The notes: generated from the letters alone by a model not told the origin. Shown: positions 45,213-54,933, counted from the first letter of the stretch. The stretch: 64,000 nucleotides of DNA from Bordetella ansorpii (GCF_900078315.1 NZ_FKBS01000017.1:179649-243648), one strand, 5' to 3'. Numbers and translations are program-made.

Positions 45213-46040
45213 TTACCTGGCCGCGCTCAGCTTGCGCTGGTCGTCGGTCTTGACGAAGCCGGCGAACGATTGCTCGGTCACGGCCAGGAACTCGCGCGAA
45301 CGGTAGGCCGCCGCGATGTCCTTCACGAAGGGTTTCTCCAGATCGGCGGTGCGCACCGCCACCAGGTTCTGATAGGTGGGCGTGGTGTCTTCGAGCGCCA
45401 GGGCCGAGGTCAGCTTCAGGCCCGAGGCCAGCGCGAAGTTGCCATTGATGAACGAGAAATCGGTGTCATCCAGCGAACGCGGCAACTGCGCGGCCTCCAG
45501 CGGCACCAGCTTCACCTTCTTGGGGTTCTGCGCCACATCCTTCTCCGACACGGTGATCGGGTCATAGCCCTGGCGCAGCGTGATCCACTTCAGTTGTTCC
45601 AGCACCACCAGCGCGCGCGCCTGGTTGGTCGGGTCGTTCGGCAGGGCCACGCTGATGCCTTGCGGCGCGGCCTCGATACTCTTGTATTTCTTGCTGTAGA
45701 TGGCGATGGGCGCGGTCGGCACCTTCACCAGTTCGGACAGGGCCAGGTTGTTCTTGGCGCTGAAGTTCTTCAGGTAGACCTCGTGCTGGAACGCATTGGC
45801 GTCCAGCGAACCTTGCGCCAACGCGAAATTGGGCTGCACATAGTCGTTGAACTCGACGATCTTCACCGTATAGCCCTGCTTTTCGAGAATGGGCTTGATG
45901 CCCAGCTTGATCTGGTCGCTGTACGGCCCGGCGGTGGCGCCGAACACGATCTCGCGCTTGTCGGGGTCGGCCGCCATTGCGGTGGCCGCCATCGCCGCCA
46001 GCACGCCGGCGGCCAGCAGGGTCTTCAGAAGGGATTGCAT
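45213..46040 (-). CDS. MetQ/NlpA-type substrate-binding protein, non-lipidated
   Basis: 275 aa. A signal peptide covers about residues 1-23 and ends in AMAAD, with no lipobox Cys; most MetQ proteins are lipoproteins. The mature protein follows the NlpA pattern (REIVFGATAGPYSDQIKLGI; PNFALAQGSLDANAFQHEVYL; VALPNDPTNQARALVVLE). It forms an importer with the adjacent MetI- and MetN-like genes. Given the surrounding monooxygenases, the cargo may be an organosulfur compound and not methionine. Confidence 0.9.
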   Translation of the reverse strand: MQSLLKTLLAAGVLAAMAATAMAADPDKREIVFGATAGPYSDQIKLGIKPILEKQGYTVKIVEFNDYVQPNFALAQGSLDANAFQHEVYLKNFSAKNNLALSELVKVPTAPIAIYSKKYKSIEAAPQGISVALPNDPTNQARALVVLEQLKWITLRQGYDPITVSEKDVAQNPKKVKLVPLEAAQLPRSLDDTDFSFINGNFALASGLKLTSALALEDTTPTYQNLVAVRTADLEKPFVKDIAAAYRSREFLAVTEQSFAGFVKTDDQRKLSAAR

Positions 46041-46083
46041 GCCATTCTCCGTAGGGCGCCGCCGTCCCGGCGGCAGGAATCAT

Positions 46084-46749
46084 TCATCCACGCTTGTCGA
46101 TGCGGCGCGCCACCGTGGTGCCGGCGAACTGGAGGATCTGCACCAGCACCACCAGCAGCGCCACGGTGATGACCATCACATCGGTCTGGAAGCGGTAATA
46201 GCCGTAGCGGATGGCCAGGTCGCCGATGCCGCCGCCGCCCACCACGCCCGCCACCGCGGAATAGGAAAGAAAACTGACCGACAGCACCGTCAGGGCCAGC
46301 ACCAGGCCCGAACGCGCCTCGACCACCAGCACGCGCCACACGATCTGCCACTCTGAGGCGCCGGCCGCGTGGGCCGCCTCGATCACGCCGCGCGGCACTT
46401 CGCGCAGGCATTGTTCGACCAGCCGGGCGAAGTACGGGATGGCGGCGAACGACAGCGGCACGGCCGCCGCGGTGGGGCCGATGGAGGTGCCCGCGATGAT
46501 CCGCGTGAACGGCACCAGCGCCACCAGCAGGATGATGAACGGGAAGGAACGCACCACGTTCACCACCCAGCCCACGCCGCGATGCACCAGGGGATGCGCC
46601 AGCGATTGCCCCGGGCCGGTCAGGAACAGCAGCACGCCCAGCGGCCCGCCGATCAGGAGGGAGGCCGCCAGCGCGATGCCCAGCATCAGGAAGGTCTGCC
46701 CGCAGGCCACGGCCAGTTCGGGCAGCAGTTGCACGAAAGTCTCGACCAT
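46084..46749 (-). CDS. MetI-type ABC importer permease
   Basis: 221 aa, five membrane segments as in MetI. It contains RSFPFIILLVALVPFTRIIAGTSIGP near residue 67 and the contact loop CLREVPRGVIEAAHAAGASEW near 115. It begins directly after the MetN-like stop, with no gap. Confidence 0.92.
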   Translation of the reverse strand: MVETFVQLLPELAVACGQTFLMLGIALAASLLIGGPLGVLLFLTGPGQSLAHPLVHRGVGWVVNVVRSFPFIILLVALVPFTRIIAGTSIGPTAAAVPLSFAAIPYFARLVEQCLREVPRGVIEAAHAAGASEWQIVWRVLVVEARSGLVLALTVLSVSFLSYSAVAGVVGGGGIGDLAIRYGYYRFQTDVMVITVALLVVLVQILQFAGTTVARRIDKRG

Positions 46750-47568
46750 TCAGGCCACCTCTTCGTAGGGATGCGCGGCTTCGCGGACCAGTTCCCGGCC
46801 AAGTGCGGTATGCAGCGTGACGCCGGCCCGCGAGATCTCGGCCTGCTCCACCACCCTGCCCGCTTCCATCACCGCCACATGGCGGCACAGGGCACGCACG
46901 ACGGCCAGTTCATGGGTGACGATCACGATGGTCACGCCCAGCCGCTGATTGATGTCGCGCAGCACGCCCAGCACCGAGCGCGTGGTCTCGGGGTCCAGCG
47001 CCGAGGTCGGCTCGTCGCACAGCAGCACCGCGGGTTCGCTGACCAGTGCCCGCGCGATCGCCACGCGCTGTTTCTGGCCGCCCGACAACTGCGCGGGGTG
47101 GCTGCCGCGCTTGTCTATCAACCCCACGATCTCCAGGCAGCGCGCCACGCGCGCATCGATCCGCTGGCGGTCGCGCACGCCGTGCACCCGCAGCGGAAAG
47201 GCCACGTTGTCGAATACCGTCAGGTTCTGCAGCAGGTTGAACTGCTGGAAGATCATGCCGATGGATTGCCGCGCACGGCGTAGTTCGCGCTTGCGCAAGG
47301 TGGTCAACTCCGTGCCCGCCACCTGCACGCGCCCGGTGTCTGGCCGCTCCAGCAGGTTGATCAGGCGCAGCAGCGTGGACTTGCCCGCGCCGCTCTTGCC
47401 GATGATGCCGAAGGTGTCGGCCGCACGGATCGACAGCGACACGTCGCGCACCGCGTCGAAGCTGCCCTCGCGGCCGACGTAACGCTTGCTGACGCGGTCC
47501 AGTTGAATCAGGGGTGGCGGCGCGATCGGGGCGACCGACGGGGCCAGGGACAGGCCGTGTTCATGCAT
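46750..47568 (-). CDS. MetN-type ABC importer ATPase
   Basis: 272 aa. Walker A GKSGAGKST near residue 58, signature LSGGQKQRVAIARAL near 160 and Walker B VLLCDEPTSALDPET near 182 are intact. Typical MetN carries an ACT-like regulatory domain of about 100 residues after the ATPase. Here the protein ends soon after the core, so the methionine-sensing domain that causes trans-inhibition is missing. This supports a different substrate or regulation. Confidence 0.9.
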   Translation of the reverse strand: MHEHGLSLAPSVAPIAPPPLIQLDRVSKRYVGREGSFDAVRDVSLSIRAADTFGIIGKSGAGKSTLLRLINLLERPDTGRVQVAGTELTTLRKRELRRARQSIGMIFQQFNLLQNLTVFDNVAFPLRVHGVRDRQRIDARVARCLEIVGLIDKRGSHPAQLSGGQKQRVAIARALVSEPAVLLCDEPTSALDPETTRSVLGVLRDINQRLGVTIVIVTHELAVVRALCRHVAVMEAGRVVEQAEISRAGVTLHTALGRELVREAAHPYEEVA

Positions 47569-47592
47569 GGGAGGCTCCGGTCTGGGTCAGGT

Positions 47593-48768
47593 TCAGGAAT
47601 AGGCCGTGGGCTCGGGCAGCACGCCGTCCAGCGCGTAGCGGCCCAGGTCGCGGATCTTGTAGGCCACCGGATCGTGCAGTGTGTGCACGCGGGCATTGCG
47701 CCAGTAGCGGTCGTAGCCGTAGCGGGCCGAGGTCGAGCGGGCGCCCGTGGTCTCGAACAGTTCGGCGCCGATCTTCAGCGCCGCGCGGTGCGCCCACACC
47801 TTGGCCTCGGCGCCGGCCACCGCGACCTCGCCGCGTTCCAGGGCGGTGACGGCCTCCCCGCGCGCCAGCGCCGCGTCCAGCCGCGTGCCGGCCACGTCGG
47901 CCAACACCTCGGCCGCGCGCACCGCCAGGCGGAACTCGCCGAAGCGCTCCTGCACGTAGGGGTCGTCGGCCTGCCGCGCCACGCCAGATGCGAACCAGGG
48001 CCGCGCCTCTTCCTGCACGAAACGCCGCGCCTCGGCCAGCGCGCCTTGCGCGATGCCCAGGTACAGGTTGGTGACGATCAGTTGCGCCACCTGCGAACGC
48101 AGCGTGGCCCGGGGTGCGGGCGTGGCGCCCGGCCGCTGGAACACCTGCACGGGGTCCAGGCGCACGTTGTCGAACCGCACGGTGCCGCTGTCGGTCTGGC
48201 GCTGGCCGAAGGCGTCCCAGTCCGCTTGCACGCCGATGCCCGGCGTATCGGTCGGCAAGGCGCCGATCAGCGCCGTGCCCGAGGGCTCGTGCCACGCCGA
48301 CAACGTCAGCACGTCCGAGCCCACGGAACCCGAACTGAAGCGCTTCACGCCATTCAGGCGGAAACCCGCCCCGTCCTCGGACGCGGCCACGCGCCTGTCC
48401 AGCGGATTCAGCGCATTGCCCCAGAACTGGCGATCACGCACCGCGACGGGCAGGAAGTGCTGGTGCTGCCCAGGCTGGCCGTACAGCAGCACGCCGGCCA
48501 CTTGAAGGTGATGGAATCCGAACAGATGCGCCAGGGCGCTGTCGGCCTGCGCCAGCCGGCGGATGGCCCACAGGATGAAGGACCACGGCGCCTCTTGGCC
48601 GCCATATTGCCGGGGCACGGACAGCGCCAGCAGGCCGCTGGCGCGGATCAGTTCGCGCTCGTGCACGGCATGGCCGCCCGCCTGGTCGCGTTCGACGGCC
48701 GTCTCGGCCAGTTGCCCGGCCAGCGTATCGACCAGAGCGCGCACGGTATCTTGGAAGTCCCGCATCAT
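47593..48768 (-). CDS. sfnB: Acyl-CoA dehydrogenase-fold flavin monooxygenase (SfnB/DszC-like)
   Basis: 391 aa from the ATG at 48768 (a second ATG at 48765 is equally placed). ACAD-fold features are [20 protein letters not shown] and the flavin-binding [20 protein letters not shown]. The late [20 protein letters not shown] stretch is typical of SfnB/DszC-type enzymes, which use reduced FMN and O2 to oxidise sulfur compounds such as dibenzothiophene or dimethyl sulfone. The start overlaps the ssuD stop, so the two are co-translated. Confidence 0.88.
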   Translation of the reverse strand: MMRDFQDTVRALVDTLAGQLAETAVERDQAGGHAVHERELIRASGLLALSVPRQYGGQEAPWSFILWAIRRLAQADSALAHLFGFHHLQVAGVLLYGQPGQHQHFLPVAVRDRQFWGNALNPLDRRVAASEDGAGFRLNGVKRFSSGSVGSDVLTLSAWHEPSGTALIGALPTDTPGIGVQADWDAFGQRQTDSGTVRFDNVRLDPVQVFQRPGATPAPRATLRSQVAQLIVTNLYLGIAQGALAEARRFVQEEARPWFASGVARQADDPYVQERFGEFRLAVRAAEVLADVAGTRLDAALARGEAVTALERGEVAVAGAEAKVWAHRAALKIGAELFETTGARSTSARYGYDRYWRNARVHTLHDPVAYKIRDLGRYALDGVLPEPTAYS

Positions 48769-49940
48769 CGCGCCGCCGCGGCCTTGGGCACCAGCTCGGT
48801 CGCCATCACCTCGCCGAACGGACCGGTCAGCACGCCGCTGCCCGCCACCGCGCTCGCCTTGCCCGGCAGCAACGGAAACACCAATTCGGCGAACCGGTAA
48901 GACTCCTCCAGATGCGGATAGCCCGAGAAGATGAAGGTCTCGATGCCCAGGTCGGCATATTCCTGGATGCGGGCGGCCACGGTCTGCGGATCCCCCACCA
49001 GCGCGGTGCCGGCGCCACCACGCACCAGTCCCACGCCTGCCCACAGGTTGGGCGACACCTCGAGATGCGAGCGCCCGCCCTTGCCATCGTCCAGCTTGCC
49101 GCCGTGCAGCGCGGCCATGCGGCGCTGCCCTTCGGAGTCCATCCTGCCGAAGGCCGACTGGGCGGACCTCACGGTGTCTTCGTCCAGATGGCTGATCAGC
49201 TCGTCGGCCGCGGCCCAGGCCTGCGCCTGCGTTTCTCGCACGATCACGTGCAGGCGGATGCCGAAGCGCACCTTGCGTCCCAGGCGCTCGGCGCGTTGGC
49301 GCACGTCGTCGATCTTGGCGCGCACGGCGTCGGGCGGTTCGCCCCAGGTCAGGTACACGTCCAGTTGCTCGGCCGCCAGCTGATGCGCCGCTTCGGACGA
49401 GCCCCCGAAGTACAACGGCGGATACGGCTTCTGCACGGGCGGATACAGCACCTTGGCCCCCTTGGCCGTCAGTTGCTCGCCCTCCAGGCTGTAGTCGCCC
49501 GCATGATGGCTGGCTTCCAACACCCCGCGCCAGATGGTGAGGTAATCGCGCGTGATGGCATAGCGCTGGTCGTGATCGACGAAGACGCCGTCGCCCTCCA
49601 GCTCGCCCGGGTCGCCCCCCGTCACCACGTTGACCAGCAGGCGGCCTTCCGACAGGCGGTCGAACGTGGCCGCCATGCGCGCCGCCATCTGCGGCGAACT
49701 GACGCCCGGCCGCACCGCCACCAGGAACTTCAGCCTGCGCGTGGCGTCGATCAGGCTGGACGCGACCACCCAGGCGTCCTCGCAGGAGCGGCCCGTGGGC
49801 AACAGCACGCCGTCGTAGCCCAGCGTGTCGGCAGCCACCGCGATCTGCCGGAAGTAGTCATGGCTGCCCGCGCGCGCGCCGGCCGTTGTGCCCAGGTAGC
49901 GCGAATCGCCATGCGTGGGGATGAACCAGAGGATGTCCAT
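48765..49940 (-). CDS. ssuD: FMNH2-dependent alkanesulfonate monooxygenase SsuD
   Basis: 391 aa, close to the usual length. A luciferase-like monooxygenase: [19 protein letters not shown] at the start, [22 protein letters not shown] near residue 75, [17 protein letters not shown] near 102, [21 protein letters not shown] near 175 and the closing [22 protein letters not shown]. It splits alkanesulfonates into aldehyde and sulfite with FMNH2 from the neighbouring SsuE-like reductase. Confidence 0.94.
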   Translation of the reverse strand: MDILWFIPTHGDSRYLGTTAGARAGSHDYFRQIAVAADTLGYDGVLLPTGRSCEDAWVVASSLIDATRRLKFLVAVRPGVSSPQMAARMAATFDRLSEGRLLVNVVTGGDPGELEGDGVFVDHDQRYAITRDYLTIWRGVLEASHHAGDYSLEGEQLTAKGAKVLYPPVQKPYPPLYFGGSSEAAHQLAAEQLDVYLTWGEPPDAVRAKIDDVRQRAERLGRKVRFGIRLHVIVRETQAQAWAAADELISHLDEDTVRSAQSAFGRMDSEGQRRMAALHGGKLDDGKGGRSHLEVSPNLWAGVGLVRGGAGTALVGDPQTVAARIQEYADLGIETFIFSGYPHLEESYRFAELVFPLLPGKASAVAGSGVLTGPFGEVMATELVPKAAAAR

Positions 49941-50001
49941 GATGTCTCGCTTCTTGCCGTACGGGGCCGCGGCAACGCCGCCGGCCCGGGATTGAGAGGG
50001 A

Positions 50002-50592
50002 TCAGATGCCCAGTTGTCCGCCCGCCACCAGGCGGCCCAGGTCGATGGCCTCCTGCGGCGCCTTGGCGGGCGCCAGGTGCAGAACGACGCGATCGACCGC
50101 CTCGTCCAGCCGCAGGCGCACGTCTTCGTCGATCAAGGTCTGCCCGTCCTCGGAAAAGTGCACCTGCTTGTCGGTGGCGTAGACCCCTGCCAGGATGTGC
50201 CGCGCGCCCAAGGCGGACAGCACGGGTTTCAGGCTGTACTCCAGCGCCAGCAGATGCGCGGGGCTGCCGCCCGTGGCGATGGGCAGCACGATCTTGTCGG
50301 CCAGCGACCGCTCGTCCAGCAGGTCCAGCACCGCCTTCAGGCCACCCGAGAAAGATGCCTTGTAGACCGGTGTGGAGACCAGCAGCACATCGGCGGCTTC
50401 CACCCGGCGGCGCAGATTGGCGGCGGCCAGGCTGGTGTAGCGGCCTTCGATCAGGTCTTCCGCGGGGATGTCGCGCAAGCCCGCCTCGCGGATCACCTGC
50501 CCCCGCTGGGACAGGCGCTCGGCGGCATGGCGCAGCAAGGCGGAGGAACGCGAACGGCTGGACGGGCTGCCGGCCAAAGTCAGGATGCTCAT
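50002..50592 (-). CDS. ssuE: NAD(P)H-dependent FMN reductase SsuE/MsuE-like
   Basis: 196 aa from the ATG at 50592. Flavodoxin-like fold: [20 protein letters not shown] at the N-terminus, [21 protein letters not shown] near residue 75 and [21 protein letters not shown] near 105, all typical of SsuE. It supplies FMNH2 to SsuD and probably to both SfnB-like enzymes. Lies 61 nt after ssuD's start, in the same transcript. Confidence 0.93.
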   Translation of the reverse strand: MSILTLAGSPSSRSRSSALLRHAAERLSQRGQVIREAGLRDIPAEDLIEGRYTSLAAANLRRRVEAADVLLVSTPVYKASFSGGLKAVLDLLDERSLADKIVLPIATGGSPAHLLALEYSLKPVLSALGARHILAGVYATDKQVHFSEDGQTLIDEDVRLRLDEAVDRVVLHLAPAKAPQEAIDLGRLVAGGQLGI

Positions 50593-50638
50593 ATCAGGAG
50601 ACAACGTATGAATGGGATAGAAAGACCGGGCCCGCGCG

Positions 50639-51442
50639 TCAGAACGCGGGTACAAGCGAGCCCTTGAACTCGGTCTCGATGAACTGCCGGACCTCCGGCG
50701 ATTGATACGCCGCCACCAGGCGCCTGACCCACGGCGCATCCTGGTCCGCGCGGCGCACGGCGATCAGGTTGGCGTACGGACCGGTGGGCGACTCGCGGCC
50801 GATGGCGTCCCGCGCAGGCACCAGGCCGGCCTGCGTGGCGTAGTCGTTGTTGATCGAGGCGGCGGTCAGGTCATCCAGAGAGCGCGGCAGTTGGGCCGCA
50901 TCCAGCGGCACCAGCTTCAGGCGTCGCGGGTTCTCGATCACGTCCTGCGGGGTGGCGGTATTGCCGCTGACGGCCTCGGGCCGGAGCGTGATCAGCTTGT
51001 AGGCCTGCAGCAGCAGCAAGGCACGGTTGCCGTTGGAGGGATCGTTCTGCACGCCCACCGACGCCCCCTCGGGCAGGTCCTGCAGCGCCCTGATCTTGCG
51101 CGAATAGAAGCCCAGCGGCGCGGTCACCGTCAGGCCGGCGGGCACGATGTCGTAGCCGCGCGTCTTGATCTGGTTGTCCAGGAAAGGCTTGTGCTGGAAG
51201 GCATTGGCGTCCAGGTCGCCGGCGGCCAGCGCCGCGTTGGGCAACTGATAGTCGTTGAACACGACCACGTCGATCTTCAGGCCCTCGCGCTGCGCCACCC
51301 GCTTGACCACCTCGAAGATCTTCTCGCCCGAACCGACCGACACGCCGACCTTGATGACGGTCTTGTCTGCCGCGATGGCCGTTGCGGACAACACGGAAAA
51401 AACGGCCACCGCACCCACCATCCTGCGCATGAACTTATGCAT
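50639..51442 (-). CDS. Second MetQ/NlpA-type substrate-binding protein, non-lipidated
   Basis: 267 aa. The signal peptide ends at about residue 24 (SATAIAADK) and again has no lipobox Cys. NlpA features are VIKVGVSVGSGEKIFEVVKR, NAALAAGDLDANAFQHKPFL and VGVQNDPSNGNRALLLLQ. It has no permease of its own nearby and could share the MetNI pair at 46084-47568, widening the substrate range. Followed after 46 nt by ssuE. Confidence 0.9.
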   Translation of the reverse strand: MHKFMRRMVGAVAVFSVLSATAIAADKTVIKVGVSVGSGEKIFEVVKRVAQREGLKIDVVVFNDYQLPNAALAAGDLDANAFQHKPFLDNQIKTRGYDIVPAGLTVTAPLGFYSRKIRALQDLPEGASVGVQNDPSNGNRALLLLQAYKLITLRPEAVSGNTATPQDVIENPRRLKLVPLDAAQLPRSLDDLTAASINNDYATQAGLVPARDAIGRESPTGPYANLIAVRRADQDAPWVRRLVAAYQSPEVRQFIETEFKGSLVPAF

Positions 51443-51495
51443 CGAGAACCCTTCGTTCCTGGTATTGGATCGAAGGGATTCTGCACCGCGTCTTT

Positions 51496-51522
51496 CATGC
51501 CGAAAAATACTTAGTCGGCATG
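51496..51522. repeat. 8-bp inverted repeat before the second MetQ-like gene
   Basis: CATGCCGA (51496-51503) pairs with TCGGCATG (51515-51522) over 11 nt that include an A-rich run. It lies 54 nt upstream of the metQ-like start and just after the sfnB-like gene ends. A second pair, CCCTTCG 51449-51455 and CGAAGGG 51471-51477, lies closer to the start. Either could be a regulator site or an mRNA processing hairpin. Confidence 0.35.
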
Positions 51523-51542
51523 TCGTTATGTGCCGCGCGGCA

Positions 51543-52760
51543 TCAGAAGACCTTGCCTTCCTCCAGGTGCTGCGTGGTGCCGTTCAGGTGGTAATCGCCC
51601 AGCACGCGCGTCTTGTGCGACAACGGATTGTGGCTGGCGATCGTGCGCAGATTGCGCCAATGGCGGTCGAAGTTGTACCGCTTCGCCGTCATCGACGCGC
51701 CGCCCGCATCGAACAGCCGCTCGCCCGCGCGCAGCGCCAACTGCGACACGATCAACTGCGTCTTGGCCGTTATCAGCGCGCTGTCAAGCACCAGCGCCTG
51801 GGCATCGGGCGCGTGGGCCGCGATCGCATCGGCGGAGCGGTCCAGCGCGCGGGCGTTCTCGCGCACCAGCGTGTCGATGGCCAGGCTCTGCGCCGACAGT
51901 TCGCCCACCACCTGCTGCACGAAGGCATCCTCGCGCGCCGTGGCGGCCGGGCTATGCTGCACGGGCCTGCCGTGCGCCAGCACGTAATCGCGCGCATCGC
52001 GGAAGATGCGCCGCACGATGCCCGCCGCGACCGCCACCAGATGCAATTGCCGCAATGCGCCGGTATGCCGGCCCAGCAGGCTGCCGGGCACGCGCGGCAG
52101 CACTTCATGGGCGTCCACGCGCACATTGTCCAGCTCCAGCGTGCCGCTGGCCGTCATGCGCTGGCCCATGCCGTCCCAATCGTCCAGCACGCGCACGCCC
52201 TCGCGCGCCACCGGGATGAAAGCCACCACGTTCTCGCCCTGCTCGTCACGCAGATTGATCCGCGCATAGTCGGCGAAGAGCGTGCCCGTGGAGTAGTACT
52301 TGCGGCCCGTGACGCGGTAGTGGTCGCCATCGCGGACCAGCACCGTCTCGATCACGCCCGGCCGCGCCGTGCCCAGTTCGGTGGCCGCGCCGCCGTAGAC
52401 CGCGCCTTCCAGCACGCGCTGCACCTGCAGATCGGTATGCGCCGAGCGCGCGCCCAACAGCAGCGTCTCCGTCACGTCGAAGTGCAGCCGCAGCGCGTGC
52501 GCCACGTTGGACTCTTCGGCGGCCAGGGTGGCGATCACCTCGAACACGTCCTGCAACGAACCGCCCAGCCCACCCAGCTCCGCCGGGATGCGCAGCGCGC
52601 CCAGGCCCGAATCGCGGAACAGCACGAAGGCGAAATAAGGCAGTTCGCGCCGTGCCTCGCGCGCCACGGCCTCTTCGCCGATGCGGCGGGCCAGTTCGGG
52701 CAGTTGCGCCAGCGCGGCGTGCCGGCGGGTGTCGCCCTCGACGCCCAGAATCGTATCCAT
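51543..52760 (-). CDS. Second SfnB/DszC-like flavin monooxygenase
   Basis: 405 aa from the ATG at 52760 with AAGGAGG upstream; the frame runs on to 52997 without conserved sequence. ACAD-fold motifs include LGALRIPAELGGLGGSLQDV, VTGRKYYSTGTLFADYARIN, DDWDGMGQRMTASGTLELDN and the SfnB-like end KRYNFDRHWRNLRTIASHNP. It is a distant paralogue of the gene at 47593. First gene of the leftward sulfur transcript. Confidence 0.88.
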   Translation of the reverse strand: MDTILGVEGDTRRHAALAQLPELARRIGEEAVAREARRELPYFAFVLFRDSGLGALRIPAELGGLGGSLQDVFEVIATLAAEESNVAHALRLHFDVTETLLLGARSAHTDLQVQRVLEGAVYGGAATELGTARPGVIETVLVRDGDHYRVTGRKYYSTGTLFADYARINLRDEQGENVVAFIPVAREGVRVLDDWDGMGQRMTASGTLELDNVRVDAHEVLPRVPGSLLGRHTGALRQLHLVAVAAGIVRRIFRDARDYVLAHGRPVQHSPAATAREDAFVQQVVGELSAQSLAIDTLVRENARALDRSADAIAAHAPDAQALVLDSALITAKTQLIVSQLALRAGERLFDAGGASMTAKRYNFDRHWRNLRTIASHNPLSHKTRVLGDYHLNGTTQHLEEGKVF

Positions 52761-52843
52761 GTCCGTACGGCCTCCTTGCCGATGCGATGAAAACTGCGGG
52801 CAGTGTGGAGCATCGGCCGCGGCAGCACGACGAAGAAAAACGC

Positions 52844-52854
52844 GATTGCTTATG
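52844..52854 (-). promoter_or_regulatory. CATAAGCAATC motif, candidate sulfur-regulator site
   Basis: On the minus strand CATAAGCAATC lies 84 nt upstream of the first gene of the sfnB-ssuDE-met cluster and differs by one base from CATAAGAAATC ahead of the sulfonate importer at 27554-27564. It is followed by a T-rich patch. A shared CysB/SsuR-like control of both sulfur loci is inferred. Confidence 0.4.
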
Positions 52855-52995
52855 CCGCCCGGAAAGCGCGCATGAACCGTGCGCGGGCCGCGGCGATATG
52901 CCGCCGCGCGCGCCCAGGCCCTAGGGAAAAGCCCCTCGTCAAGTCCGGGCAATGCGCCGATAATACGGCCCGGTTCCGACCCGTCCCCGCCCATC

Positions 52996-54798
52996 ATGCC
53001 GCTGCTGTCCCGCCTGCGCCTGCCTCCGTCGTCCCCCTCGCGACGCCGTCCGCCCGACCTGGTCTACGCGGCCGACGAGCGCCCCGGCACGGGCGCCCTG
53101 CTGGGCCTCGCACTGCAGCATGCGGCCACCGCGCTGGGCCTGATCGCCTATGTGCTGGCCAGCGCCCGCATCGCCGGCCTGTCCGTGCAGGACACCAGCA
53201 GCCTGGTCACGGCCACCGTGCTGGGCATGGGGCTGGCCACCTTCCTGCAGGCCTGGGGCAGCCGCACGGGCGCGGGCGCGCTGATCGTGCACATGCCCGA
53301 CGCCATCATCGTGATGATCGCGGGCACGCTGCTGGTGCAGTACGGGCCGGGCGGCCTGGTGCTGGCCGGCATCGTCAACGGCCTGGTGGGCCTGTTCATC
53401 GGGCAGGTCATTCCCCGGCTGCGCGCCCTGTTCCCACCGACCGTGGCGGGGGTGGTGGTCTGCGTGACCGGCTTGTCGCTGATCGCGCCGGCCCTGCAGC
53501 ACACCGCGGGGCTCCAGGGCGACGAATTCGACGGCGGCAGCCTGCTGGTGGGCGGCGTCACGCTGGCCGTCATCGTGGTGCTGTCGGTCTGGGGCACGCG
53601 CCGCATGAAGCTGTTCGCGCTGCTGGCGGGCGTGCTGGCCGGCGTGGCGCTGTCGGGCGCGCTGGGGCAGTTGCACGGCGGCGAAGAACTGGCCGCGGCC
53701 CCGCTGTTCGCGCTGCCCTCGCTGGTGACGCCGGTGTTCGGCGTGGACCCCGGCCTGCTGGTCGCCGTGGCGCTGCTGTCGGTGATGGTGCAGCTGGACA
53801 CGCTGGGCACCGCAGTGCTGCTGGACAAGATGGACGACGCGGACTGGCGACGCGCCGACATGCGCATGGTGGGCCGCGGCATGCGCGCGGGTTCGCTGGC
53901 CAACATCGCCGCCGGCTTCTTCGGCGGCTATCCCAGCGTCACCTCGTCGGCCAACATCGCCCTGGCCCACATCAGCCGCTCCACCTCACGCTACGTCGGC
54001 CTGGCCGCCGGCGCCCTGCTGGCCCTGGCCGCGCTGGTGCCGAAATCCATGCTGGCGCTGACGCTGATCCCCACCCCGGTGATCGGGGCCGTCGAAATCT
54101 ATGCCGCGGCCTACCTCATCGTCTCGGGCGTCGAACTGATCGCCTCGCGCGCCATCGACGCGCGCGGCACCTTCATGGTGGGCCTGTCCTTCGTGGCCGG
54201 CGTGGGCGTGATGCTGGTGCCCGGCCTGCCCGGCCACTTCCCGGCGTCGATGCGCTTCCTGGTGGAAAGCAGCGTCATCGTGTCGGGGCTGACCGCCATC
54301 GTGCTGAACCTGATGTTCCGCCTGGGCACCTCGCGCCGCGCCGAGCGCGATCTGGCCGCGCTGCCGGACGACACGGCCCGGCACGCGCCGCATCCCGCGG
54401 CGGGCGGGCTGGCCGGCGCCCTGGTCGATTTCGTCGAGACCCAGGGCGCGGCCTGGGGCGCGCGCCGGGACGTGGTGCGCCGCGCCGCGGCCGCCACGCT
54501 GGAAGCCGCCGAGGCCATTGCCGCCGCGGGCGGAGATCGTCACGTGGCGCGCATCCGCGGCAGCTTCGACGAATACAACCTGGACATCGAACTGCTGCAC
54601 AGCGGCGCGCCGCTGCAACTGGCCGGCCACGCCCCTGCCCCGGCCGACCTGCTCGACCAGGACGACGACGCCTTCCAGGCCGCGCTGGACCGCGTCCTGC
54701 CCGGCGTTTCCGCCGTCCTGCTGCAACGCCTGGCCGACCGCCTGAGCGCGGGCCAGCGCAACGGACAGGCCTATTTCCGCCTGCATTTCGACCATTGA
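52996..54798 (+). CDS. NCS2-type purine/xanthine permease with C-terminal soluble domain
   Basis: 600 aa from the ATG at 52996. Residues about 30-450 are a nucleobase-ascorbate/NCS2 permease (about 12-14 helices), with ALQHAATALGLIAYVLASAR and the FFGGYPSVTSSANIALAHISR region (near 315) that replaces the usual NCS2 signature. Residues about 460-600 form a soluble domain not found in standard members; DVVRRAAAATLEAAEAIAA followed by DEYNLDIELLHSGAPLQL looks like the start and core of a GHKL/anti-sigma ATPase-like fold. Substrate is probably a purine or related base. Confidence 0.85.
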   Translation: MPLLSRLRLPPSSPSRRRPPDLVYAADERPGTGALLGLALQHAATALGLIAYVLASARIAGLSVQDTSSLVTATVLGMGLATFLQAWGSRTGAGALIVHMPDAIIVMIAGTLLVQYGPGGLVLAGIVNGLVGLFIGQVIPRLRALFPPTVAGVVVCVTGLSLIAPALQHTAGLQGDEFDGGSLLVGGVTLAVIVVLSVWGTRRMKLFALLAGVLAGVALSGALGQLHGGEELAAAPLFALPSLVTPVFGVDPGLLVAVALLSVMVQLDTLGTAVLLDKMDDADWRRADMRMVGRGMRAGSLANIAAGFFGGYPSVTSSANIALAHISRSTSRYVGLAAGALLALAALVPKSMLALTLIPTPVIGAVEIYAAAYLIVSGVELIASRAIDARGTFMVGLSFVAGVGVMLVPGLPGHFPASMRFLVESSVIVSGLTAIVLNLMFRLGTSRRAERDLAALPDDTARHAPHPAAGGLAGALVDFVETQGAAWGARRDVVRRAAAATLEAAEAIAAAGGDRHVARIRGSFDEYNLDIELLHSGAPLQLAGHAPAPADLLDQDDDAFQAALDRVLPGVSAVLLQRLADRLSAGQRNGQAYFRLHFDH

Positions 54799-54821
54799 GC
54801 GCGCACCCGCAGCCCTGGGGC

Positions 54822-54851
54822 TTGCCGATACCACAGCGCACCTAGTAGAAT
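54822..54851 (+). promoter_or_regulatory. Candidate promoter of the ABC-exporter leader
   Basis: TTGCCG (54822-54827) and TAGAAT (54846-54851) are separated by 18 nt. Initiation near 54858 would give a leader of about 260 nt before the exporter gene. An inverted repeat CAGCGCACCT (54834-54843) / AGGTGCGCTG (54873-54882) spans the -10 and start point and could be an operator. Confidence 0.5.
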
Positions 54852-54933
54852 CCCTAAGCCCATTTACCGGGCAGGTGCGCTGATTTCTTCAGGCTCCGCG
54901 CCGATTTCCTCAATTTTCACCAGGAGGCGTTTC

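Noticed and set aside
52803-54845. 680-aa plus-strand ORF over the NCS2 permease
   Set aside because: Out-of-frame Arg/Gly/Ala-rich translation of the permease gene; the permease frame has the conserved helices.
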